9,532 nt of DNA from GCA-2719315 sp964448645 (lineage in GTDB: Bacteria > Bacteroidota > Bacteroidia > Flavobacteriales > Flavobacteriaceae): positions 1 through 9,532 of the forward strand of contig CAYUZY010000080.1 of assembly GCA_964448645.1 (NCBI GenBank), written 5' to 3'. A program made the position numbers and the translations under genes. Positions 1 to 5,385 of the stretch are shown in pieces; position 1 is the first letter of the stretch; every line of letters starts with the position of its first letter. The notes beneath the pieces are model-generated. The model did not search any database, was not told the origin of the DNA, and saw only the letters and a list, made by a program, of their open reading frames with translations.

Positions 1-42
1 AAACCCCAAAACCTTTGCCAGTTTATTTTTATCCACCTTCAT
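1..42 (-). CDS. Possible 5' end of a gene running off the left edge
   Basis: On the minus strand an ATG at 42-40 opens 14 uninterrupted codons to the edge of the window, reading MKVDKNKLAKVLGF. The lysine-rich start followed by hydrophobic residues is protein-like, but it is far too short to assign a family. Copy 1 of the flanking repeat (57-110) lies just upstream and carries a sigma-54-like motif pointing towards this start, which gives mild support that a divergent gene begins here. It could equally be a chance open stretch. Confidence 0.35.
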   Translation of the reverse strand, partial: MKVDKNKLAKVLGF

Positions 43-56
43 TTTGTTTGTATTTA

Positions 57-110
57 AAACTAAATGTACAAAAACCCCCCCTTAAAGTTAGTTTTGCCAA
101 ATAAGTGCCA
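57..110 (+). repeat. Flanking direct repeat, copy 1 (54 bp)
   Basis: This segment begins AAACTAAATGTACAAAAA and ends TTGCCAAATAAGTGCCA. It recurs in the same orientation at 916-966, so the two copies bracket the HMA/MauE-like gene. The copies differ by two substitutions near the GTTA/TTGCC junction and in a homopolymer: copy 1 has A then seven Cs, copy 2 has more As and a single C. The C7 run stands out in such AT-rich DNA and could be a slippage or sequencing artefact. The repeat may be a duplicated regulatory region or the scar of a gene insertion. Confidence 0.85.
95..110 (-). promoter_or_regulatory. Sigma-54-like -24/-12 motif in repeat copy 1
   Basis: Read on the minus strand, this segment is TGGCACTTATTTGGCA. 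The sigma-54 consensus is TGGCAC-N5-TTGCA with GG and GC separated by ten bases. Here the -24 half is perfect, preceded by TT as preferred, the GG-N10-GC spacing is exact, and one base of the -12 half differs (TGGC for TTGC). Transcription would start near position 83 and run left into the possible gene start at 42. The match is seen directly; promoter function is inferred, and no activator-binding site was identified. Confidence 0.35.
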
Positions 111-190
111 AAAAAGTTGTTTTAAATTTATAATGAAAAAAATTTATTATGTTAGTAATTTAAGAGAAAGTTTATAAATCATAGAGAGAA

Positions 191-922
191 ATGAAACACT
201 CCTATAAAATATCCGGAATGACTTGTGTTAGTTGCAAAACATCTGTTGAAAAGAATTTAAATGATTTAAATCAAATAATAAACATTGAAGTCGATCTTGA
301 AAAGGAAGAAGCAATAATTACTATGAATAATCATATTGAATTAGAAGTACTACAAAAAACATTGCCTTCAAAATATACGATTTCAATAAAAGAGGATGCT
401 GCTATTTTCGATTCTAACCAACATTCAAGTTTTGAAATTGAAGAAAAAAAGACCAAACTTCAACAACTAAAACCTTTGTTGCTTATTTTGTTTTATATCA
501 CAGTTACAATTGTGTTATTACATTACAAAAATTGGAGTTGGAATGAAGCTATGTTAGACTTTATGGGCTTATTCTATATTGTGTTTAGCTTCTTTAAAAT
601 GTTAGATTTAAAAGGTTTTCCAGAATCTTTTAGAATGTATGACCCTTTAGCGAAACGAATTCCCATATATGGATGGATTTACCCTTTTATAGAAACTTCA
701 TTAGGATTAATGTTCTTGATGCGTTTTGAAGTAAACATAGCTTTAATTAGTACACTTGTTTTTTTAGGAATAACCACTATTGGAGTAACAAAAACATTAT
801 TAGATAAAAAATTAATACGATGTGCTTGTTTAGGAACTGCCCTAAAGTTACCTATGACAGAAGCTACTTTTATAGAAAATATAATTATGATTGTAATGGC
901 AATAATTCTGTTGATAAACTAA
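191..922 (+). CDS. HMA metal-binding domain fused to MauE/DoxX-like membrane protein
   Basis: This 243-residue protein has two parts. Residues 1-66 form a heavy-metal-associated (HMA) domain with the signature GMTCVSC at 9-15, where C12 and C15 would bind a soft metal such as Cu(I). Residues 67-92 are a charged linker. Residues 93-243 form a membrane domain with about five hydrophobic segments (roughly 95-111, 121-137, 158-177, 181-198, 227-243). A second cysteine pair, CACLG at 211-215, lies before the last segment, as in MauE/DoxX-type redox membrane proteins. A role in copper handling or thiol redox delivery at the inner membrane is inferred. The ATG at 191 follows only a weak purine stretch and places the HMA motif at the expected distance from the N-terminus. 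No metal-pump gene is adjacent, and the gene sits between two copies of a direct repeat. Confidence 0.8.
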   Translation: MKHSYKISGMTCVSCKTSVEKNLNDLNQIINIEVDLEKEEAIITMNNHIELEVLQKTLPSKYTISIKEDAAIFDSNQHSSFEIEEKKTKLQQLKPLLLILFYITVTIVLLHYKNWSWNEAMLDFMGLFYIVFSFFKMLDLKGFPESFRMYDPLAKRIPIYGWIYPFIETSLGLMFLMRFEVNIALISTLVFLGITTIGVTKTLLDKKLIRCACLGTALKLPMTEATFIENIIMIVMAIILLIN

Positions 923-966
923 ATGTACAAAAAAAACTTAAAGTTAATGTTGCCAAATAAGTGCCA
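916..966 (+). repeat. Flanking direct repeat, copy 2 (51 bp)
   Basis: This is the second copy of the repeat at 57-110, in the same orientation. It starts inside the last codons of the HMA/MauE-like gene, so that gene's TAA stop lies within the repeat. It contains the same 16-base core TGCCAAATAAGTGCCA at 951-966. Read on the minus strand, that core is again sigma-54-like, but here it would point antisense into the HMA gene, which argues that at least one copy is non-functional as a promoter or that the core has another role. Confidence 0.85.
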
Positions 967-976
967 TAAATTTGAT

Positions 977-995
977 TAACTTTAGCTTAAAGTTA
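977..995. promoter_or_regulatory. Perfect inverted repeat upstream of the Gfo/Idh/MocA gene
   Basis: TAACTTTA-GCT-TAAAGTTA is a perfect inverted repeat with 8-bp arms and a 3-bp centre, placed 28 bp before the oxidoreductase start. Its right half, CTTAAAGTTA, also occurs at 81-90 and 937-946 inside the two direct repeats, so the decamer appears three times around the HMA gene. The size and symmetry suit an operator for a dimeric regulator. Because it is AT-rich, chance is possible, but the reuse of the half-site makes it worth noting. Confidence 0.4.
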
Positions 996-1023
996 TATTT
1001 AATATTAATTAATTTTTCAGTTT

Positions 1024-2415
1024 ATGAAAAAAAATAAAACAAGGAGATCATTTCTTAAAAAATTAACATTAAGTTCTTCAATTATTCCTTCTTTTCCTTT
1101 TTTGATCTCCGATAATTATAAACAAAAATTAACAATTGATAGATCATATGAATTTGAAGATTTTTCGCCAAACAATCAAATCAACTTAGCACTAATAGGA
1201 TGTGGAATTCAGGGTATAATTGATACAAATGTGGCTCTAGAAGTAGCAGGTGTAAAATTAGTTGCAGTTTGTGACCTATACAAAGGAAGATTAGAAAGAG
1301 CCAAAGAGCTTTGGGGTAAAGAACTTTTTGTTAATCGTGATTACAGAATAATATTAGACAGAATGGATGTTGATGCCGTAATTATTGCTACACCTGATCA
1401 CTGGCATAAAAAAATCACAATTGAAGCTATGAAATCTGGCAAAGCAGTTTATTGTGAAAAGCCCATGGTTCAAAATTTTACAGAAGGTCACGAGATAATA
1501 AAAGTCTTCAATAAAACAAAAAGTGTTTGTCAAATTGGAAGTCAAAGCATGTCTTCTCTAGGAAATCAAAAAGCAAAGGAATTATATGAAGACGGAGCCA
1601 TTGGAGAACTTGTATTGTTGGATATGTACAATGACCGATACTCTGCTGAAGGTGCTTGGCAATATCCAATCCCCCCTGATGCAAATCCAGATACAATTGA
1701 TTTTGATTTTTTTATTGGAGATGCTCCTAAAGTTCCTTATGATCCAAAACGCTTTTTCCGATGGAGAAATTATCAAGATTATGGAACAGGAGTTGCTGGA
1801 GATATGTTTGTACATGCATTTTCAAGTTTAAATTATATCACAAGTTCTAATGGTCCAATAAGAGCTCTTTCTACCGGGGGTCTTCGATATTGGAAAGACG
1901 GACGTGATGTTCCTGATATAAATCTTTGTCTATATGATTACCCTGAAACAAAAACTCATAAAGCATTTAATGCTTCTATGAGGGTAAATTTCATTGCAGG
2001 ATCAGGAGGTGCATGGGGTTTTAATCTTATAGGTACTGAAGGTTCTATGGAAGTAAGTTCTAATTCCTGTAAACTTATACGCCCAAAAAAAGGAATAATT
2101 CCAAGTAGTTATTCCATGAATACTTTTACAGAAAAAATTCAAAAAAAAATAGCCAAAAGCTATAATGATAAAAATGCTGAAAAAAAAGACCTTCCTCTAA
2201 ATACTGGCGAATCTCTTTATGAAGTTCCTAAAGATTATAAAGGAGGTCATTATGATCATTTTTATAATTTTTTTCAAGCAATAAGAGGAAAAGGGAAAAT
2301 TATTCAAGATCCCTCTTTTGGTTTAAGAGCTGCAGGAGCTGCACTTTTAGCAAATAAAAGTTATTTTGAAAAAAGTTCTGTAAATTGGAATCCTGAAAAA
2401 ATGATTTTGGAATAG
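1024..2415 (+). CDS. Tat-exported Gfo/Idh/MocA family oxidoreductase
   Basis: This 463-residue protein is an NAD(P)-dependent sugar or polyol dehydrogenase of the Gfo/Idh/MocA family. The N-terminus has a twin-arginine signal, TRRSFLKK at 6-13, followed by a hydrophobic stretch to about 28, so the folded, cofactor-loaded enzyme is predicted to be exported. The Rossmann fold starts near residue 53 with GCGIQG at 59-64 and an acidic residue, D84, after the second strand. ATPDHWH at 122-128 and the family hallmark EKP at 145-147 follow. The C-terminal substrate domain runs to the end with no truncation, and the length is normal for Tat-bearing members. The substrate cannot be read from sequence. 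The closest sugar-active genes are the hydrolases at 4189-7331. There is a 101-bp gap from the HMA gene containing a repeat and an inverted repeat, so it probably has its own promoter. Confidence 0.9.
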   Translation: MKKNKTRRSFLKKLTLSSSIIPSFPFLISDNYKQKLTIDRSYEFEDFSPNNQINLALIGCGIQGIIDTNVALEVAGVKLVAVCDLYKGRLERAKELWGKELFVNRDYRIILDRMDVDAVIIATPDHWHKKITIEAMKSGKAVYCEKPMVQNFTEGHEIIKVFNKTKSVCQIGSQSMSSLGNQKAKELYEDGAIGELVLLDMYNDRYSAEGAWQYPIPPDANPDTIDFDFFIGDAPKVPYDPKRFFRWRNYQDYGTGVAGDMFVHAFSSLNYITSSNGPIRALSTGGLRYWKDGRDVPDINLCLYDYPETKTHKAFNASMRVNFIAGSGGAWGFNLIGTEGSMEVSSNSCKLIRPKKGIIPSSYSMNTFTEKIQKKIAKSYNDKNAEKKDLPLNTGESLYEVPKDYKGGHYDHFYNFFQAIRGKGKIIQDPSFGLRAAGAALLANKSYFEKSSVNWNPEKMILE

Positions 2416-2452
2416 AATTAATTTAAATTAACTTTACAATAAACGCAGAAAA

Positions 2453-2578
2453 ATGAGTAGTAAATATTTTGGCAATAGTAAATTAACTAATTCTAAAGAA
2501 GATCGAAATAAAAAAATTATTTCAAATAAATCAAAAAGAAAATCTGTTGCTGTAAGAAAAACTGGTAGAGGAAAATAA
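2453..2578 (+). CDS. Small, highly basic protein of unknown function
   Basis: This 41-codon gene starts at the ATG at 2453 and stops at TAA 2576-2578. It begins MSSKYFGNSKLTNSKEDR and ends with a Lys/Arg-rich tail finishing KTGRGK. By count it has 14 Lys/Arg and only two acidic residues, with no hydrophobic segment, so it is soluble and probably binds nucleic acid or ribosomes. It sits 37 bp after the oxidoreductase and 33 bp before the next gene in a same-strand run. It does not match the Bacteroidetes ribosomal protein THX, whose core I would expect to read GKGD...RGK. The biased but non-repetitive composition and good spacing support a real gene. I do not recognise the family. Confidence 0.6.
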   Translation: MSSKYFGNSKLTNSKEDRNKKIISNKSKRKSVAVRKTGRGK

Positions 2579-2611
2579 AATTACAAACTTCTGTTTATTA
2601 AAAAATAACTT

Positions 2612-3046
2612 ATGTATGCTATTTTAAAAACTGTTCATTCATATTGGGCTTTTTTAGTTCTAATTCTTTTAATAGGAATTGTAATTAATTCTTTAATTGG
2701 CCGATTTTCTGGAAGGCTATTTAGTTCAAAAGATCTAAGAATAAGTCTACTTGGACTTGTTTTTTCTCATATTCAATTATTAATAGGGTTTATACTATAT
2801 TTTATTTCACCTTGGTTTGATCAATTTTCTCAACTAGGAATGGGGATTATGAAAAATGCTGAAAGTAGACTATATCTTATTGAGCATCCATTAATAAATA
2901 TTATTGCTGTTATATTAATTACTATGGGATGGTCTATGCATAAAAGACAATCAGATTCTTCCAAAAAGTTTTTACGTATTGCATTATTTTATGGTCTTGG
3001 ATTATTGTTTTTATTAACAAGAATTCCCTGGGATTCATGGCTATAA
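2612..3046 (+). CDS. Four-helix membrane protein, 'cytochrome B'-type of flavobacteria
   Basis: This 144-residue integral membrane protein has four hydrophobic segments at roughly 10-30, 45-67, 93-109 and 119-137. The start is HSYWAFLVL-like and the end is TRIPWDSWL. Histidines lie at or near helix ends: H9, H53 (SHIQLLIG), H92 (EHP) and H110. Such a pattern could ligate haem, and similar flavobacterial proteins are, from memory, commonly labelled 'cytochrome B'. That label has little experimental basis as far as I know, and haem binding here is inference. The length is complete, with a terminal Trp-Leu and stop. The next reading frame, the ACT-domain gene, begins 3 bp after the stop, so the two are probably co-transcribed. 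Confidence 0.75.
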   Translation: MYAILKTVHSYWAFLVLILLIGIVINSLIGRFSGRLFSSKDLRISLLGLVFSHIQLLIGFILYFISPWFDQFSQLGMGIMKNAESRLYLIEHPLINIIAVILITMGWSMHKRQSDSSKKFLRIALFYGLGLLFLLTRIPWDSWL

Positions 3047-3049
3047 TAA

Positions 3050-3165
3050 ATGGATAGAAAAAAAAAAGAACAAACCATTTTAAAAAAATTGAATCCTAAA
3101 TAAATTATGGGGAGGTTGGGGTTTTGTGGGGGAAATAAAATGAAAAAAATAAAATTAATAAAAAT
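3050..3165 (+). pseudogene. Probable N-terminal piece of the gap-damaged ACT-domain gene
   Basis: An ATG at 3050, 3 bp after the previous stop, reads MDRKKKEQTILKKLNPK and then hits TAA at 3101-3103. ACT-domain proteins of the type found at 3191-3481 usually begin with a short Lys-rich helix, then a segment like NP-x-LN-x-GE and a strand ending in a VFCTV-like motif. Adding one base at the TAA gives LNPK-LNYGEV, matching that pattern. The sequence from about 3105 to 3165 is oddly rich in G runs and then in A, with no good continuation, and looks like an error-prone contig tail. I infer assembly damage rather than real gene decay. The family comparison is from memory. Confidence 0.45.
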
Positions 3166-3175
3166 NNNNNNNNNN
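3166..3175. other. Assembly gap (ten Ns)
   Basis: Ten undetermined bases join two contigs within what appears to be one ACT-domain gene. Exactly ten Ns is often a placeholder, so the true distance is unknown. By comparing the expected protein length with what is present, I infer that the sequence left of the gap is too long rather than too short, meaning the contig ends may overlap or contain error. Confidence 0.95.
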
Positions 3176-3190
3176 TGTAGCAGAGTTTAA

Positions 3191-3481
3191 TTTAATAAAA
3201 TCATTGGCTCTTTTAAAGAAAAGGAAGGGGTAAGTATAATTCTTTCAAAAAAAGAGGCAATAAATTTAAGACTTTCTTATTCCTTTATTGCAGCATGGAT
3301 TACCTTAAGGGTTTATTCTTCACTTGAATATGTTGGTCTAACTGCAACTTTTTCAAATGCCCTTAGTAATAATGGAATAAGTTGTAATGTTATTTCAGGA
3401 TATTATCATGACCATATTTTTGTTAATATCAATGACAAAGATAAAGCGATGAATATTTTAAAAAACCTTTCTGTAGATTAA
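3191..3481 (+). CDS. ACT-domain protein, 5' end lost at the assembly gap
   Basis: The frame open from 3191 to the TAA at 3479-3481 encodes the C-terminal ~96 residues of an ACT-domain protein of the ACT_3/DUF2241-like type. Landmarks in order are GSFKEKEG, AAWITLRVYSSLEYVGLTA, NGISCNVISGYYHDHIFV and KAMNILKNLS. The VGLTA...SCN...YYHDHIFV block is characteristic of this family, which is thought to bind small ligands such as amino acids; the role is regulatory or unknown. A stop in this frame at 3188-3190 separates it from the gap. In the next frame, 3177-3194 reads VAEFNL, which fits the segment expected just before NKIIGSF, so a one-base error near 3190 is likely. The NAD(P)-binding protein gene begins 8 bp downstream. 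The family is confident; the exact 5' structure is not. Confidence 0.8.
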   Translation, partial: FNKIIGSFKEKEGVSIILSKKEAINLRLSYSFIAAWITLRVYSSLEYVGLTATFSNALSNNGISCNVISGYYHDHIFVNINDKDKAMNILKNLSVD

Positions 3482-3489
3482 TTCAATTT

Positions 3490-4149
3490 ATGGAATTTGA
3501 AGAAATTACACTTTTTGGATCAACTGGACTAATAGGAGGATTATTACTAAAATTACTTGTTAATGATTCTGATTATAAAAAGATAAAAGTGATTTCAAGA
3601 AAATCTTTTTCATTAAATCATAAAAAAATAATTCATAAAACCATTGATTTTTCAGATTATAAATCTTTATCAAAATCAGTTCAAAATAGTAAAATAGTTT
3701 TTGCAGCTATTGGAACAACTCAATCTAAAGTAAATGGAGATAATAAAGAATATCGTAAAATAGACTTTGACATTATATATAATATAGCTAGGGCTTGTAA
3801 GGAAAATAAAGTTGAAAACTTTTTGTTTGTATCTTCCTCTGGAGCTAATTCAAATAGTAATAGTTTTTATCTTAAACTTAAAGGTGAAATAGAAAAATCT
3901 GTTTTAGATCTAAATTTGAAATCTACTTCTATTTTTCGTCCTTCTCTTTTACTAGGTAAAAGAAAAGAAAAAAGATTAGGAGAAAAAATTGCTCAAATAA
4001 TTATGCCTTTTTTTTCATTTTTAATGCCAGAAAACTATAAACCAATAAAAGCAAATCTTGTTGCAAAATCAATGGTTAATGTTTCAAAATCATTTAACCC
4101 TGGATTTAAAATATACCATTATCCTGAAATAATAAAAATCTCAAAATAA
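3490..4149 (+). CDS. NAD(P)-binding atypical SDR (TIP30-like)
   Basis: This 219-residue single-domain Rossmann protein is complete. The dinucleotide-binding loop GSTGLIG is at 10-16, preceded by a hydrophobic beta strand. AAIGTT at 72-77 is the fourth-strand motif, VSSSGAN at 114-120 is the catalytic-strand serine region, and Y127-x-x-x-K131 is the SDR-type Tyr/Lys pair. Then comes SIFRPSLLLG. This order is typical of the small TIP30/HTATIP2-like atypical short-chain dehydrogenases, widespread in flavobacteria. Substrate and reaction are unknown, and a role as an NADPH-dependent reductase or sensor is inferred. It lacks a signal peptide and is therefore cytoplasmic. It follows the ACT-domain gene by only 8 bp, suggesting an operon. 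Confidence 0.8.
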   Translation: MEFEEITLFGSTGLIGGLLLKLLVNDSDYKKIKVISRKSFSLNHKKIIHKTIDFSDYKSLSKSVQNSKIVFAAIGTTQSKVNGDNKEYRKIDFDIIYNIARACKENKVENFLFVSSSGANSNSNSFYLKLKGEIEKSVLDLNLKSTSIFRPSLLLGKRKEKRLGEKIAQIIMPFFSFLMPENYKPIKANLVAKSMVNVSKSFNPGFKIYHYPEIIKISK

Positions 4150-4164
4150 ATAAGGTTTTATTTT
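4143..4164 (+). terminator. AT-only hairpin with T-run after the SDR gene
   Basis: AAAATAAA at 4143-4150 and TTTATTTT at 4157-4164 form an 8-bp stem around a TAAGGT loop, followed by more Ts. It overlaps the TAA stop of the SDR gene and lies 24 bp before the serine hydrolase start. The position suits an intrinsic terminator or attenuator, but the stem has no G-C pair and would be weak. In DNA this AT-rich such a hairpin can arise by chance. Confidence 0.3.
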
Positions 4165-4188
4165 TTCTTACATTTAAAATAAATTAAA

Positions 4189-5385
4189 ATGAAAAATCAA
4201 TACTTTTTTGTTCTATTACTTTTTATTCTTAATAAAAGTCATTCTCAATTTAATGAAATTAAAAAATTTCAAAAACAAATTATTGAAGATGAAATTACGG
4301 GTAGTAATACTGCTATGATATATAAAGATGGTAAAACTCTTTTTTATAATATTGAAAATTCTGGAAAAAAAGGAGATAAAAATATTAGCAACCAAAGTTA
4401 TAAACCAAATTTAGAAACTATTTTCCCAATATGGTCTATGTCAAAGCCCATAACTATTGTAGCAATGATGATCCTCAGAGAAAAAGGAATGATTAGTATT
4501 AATGATAATTTATCAAAATATATCCCTGAGTTTAAAAACATGACTTGTAAAGGAGAAAAAGGAAAATACCCTTGTAAAAATGAAATTAAAATTATTCATC
4601 TATTAACTCACAGGTCTGGTTTTGGATACTATAGTGACCAAGGATATGGATATGGATTTACCAATACACTTACTTATAATAATCTTGAAGATTTTGCCAA
4701 AGATCTATCTAAAGTAGAATTAGAATTTGAGCCAGGAGAAAAATATTATTATGGATTAAATCAAGCATTGTTAGGCAGGGTTGTTGAAATTGTATCTAAA
4801 AAATCATTTTATGATTTTTTAAAAGATGAAATTTTTGATCCTTTAAAAATGACTGAAACTAAATTCTATTTAACTGAAAATGATAAATCAAGATTTCAAC
4901 CTTTGTTTATTAATACAGGAGAATTAAAAGGGTTTACTTATGAATTAAATGAGCTAACTTATAAAAAAGAAAACAACGCTTATTTTGGAGGAGAAGGTCT
5001 TGTTTCCACTATGAGTGATTATTCTAATTTTTGCAGAATGCTTCTTAATGGAGGTGTCTTTAATGGTAAAAGAATTATATCTCAAAAAAGTATCGATTTG
5101 ATGACAAAAAAATATTCAGATTCATATCCCTTTGAAGAATATGCTGATATTAGAAAATTAGGTTTTTATTTTGGTTTTTCACTTTTTGTATTAGAAAACC
5201 CTGAAATAGACGGCACCAATTCTTCAAAAGGTATTTACGGATGGTCAGGATACCATAATACTCATTTCTGGATTGATCCTGAAAAAAATCTTTATGGTTT
5301 ATTTATGTCCAGATCTAGACAAGGTGTTTCAAATATTGATGTTCAAAAAGAGTTTAGAAGAATAGTTTATAAATCCTTAAAATGA
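4189..5385 (+). CDS. Exported serine hydrolase, beta-lactamase class C / esterase family
   Basis: This 398-residue protein starts with a signal peptide (about 1-19, ending SHS before Q20), so it is exported. It has the penicillin-binding-protein fold of class C beta-lactamases and EstB-type esterases. The nucleophile motif is S83-M84-S85-K86, followed by HLLTHRSGFGY near 137-147. The second catalytic tyrosine lies in YYYGLNQALLG at 186-196, with the classical YSN replaced. GGEGLVST is at 267-274, and the third motif region is GWSG at 351-354 followed by FWIDP. The missing YSN and KTG-type motifs fit the esterase/LovD-like branch better than a true beta-lactamase. C120 and C129 could form a disulphide in the exported protein. 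Its stop overlaps the GH3 start by 4 bp (ATGA), so the two are translationally coupled. The substrate is unknown; an ester-decorated sugar or peptide is plausible. Confidence 0.88.
   Translation: MKNQYFFVLLLFILNKSHSQFNEIKKFQKQIIEDEITGSNTAMIYKDGKTLFYNIENSGKKGDKNISNQSYKPNLETIFPIWSMSKPITIVAMMILREKGMISINDNLSKYIPEFKNMTCKGEKGKYPCKNEIKIIHLLTHRSGFGYYSDQGYGYGFTNTLTYNNLEDFAKDLSKVELEFEPGEKYYYGLNQALLGRVVEIVSKKSFYDFLKDEIFDPLKMTETKFYLTENDKSRFQPLFINTGELKGFTYELNELTYKKENNAYFGGEGLVSTMSDYSNFCRMLLNGGVFNGKRIISQKSIDLMTKKYSDSYPFEEYADIRKLGFYFGFSLFVLENPEIDGTNSSKGIYGWSGYHNTHFWIDPEKNLYGLFMSRSRQGVSNIDVQKEFRRIVYKSLK

Noticed and set aside
1354..1831. Several open frames of 62-81 codons on both strands inside the oxidoreductase gene
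   Set aside because: They overlap a strongly supported gene in other frames, have no recognisable motifs, and are expected by chance in AT-rich coding DNA.
1024..2415. GH109 alpha-N-acetylgalactosaminidase identity for the Tat oxidoreductase
   Set aside because: It has the general Gfo/Idh/MocA motif EKP after ATPDHWH, while GH109 members as I recall them differ in this region; no positive evidence for glycosidase activity.
2418..2431. Palindrome TTAATTTAAATTAA just after the oxidoreductase stop
   Set aside because: It is made only of A and T, short, and has no T-run or loop typical of a terminator; it is expected by chance at this base composition.
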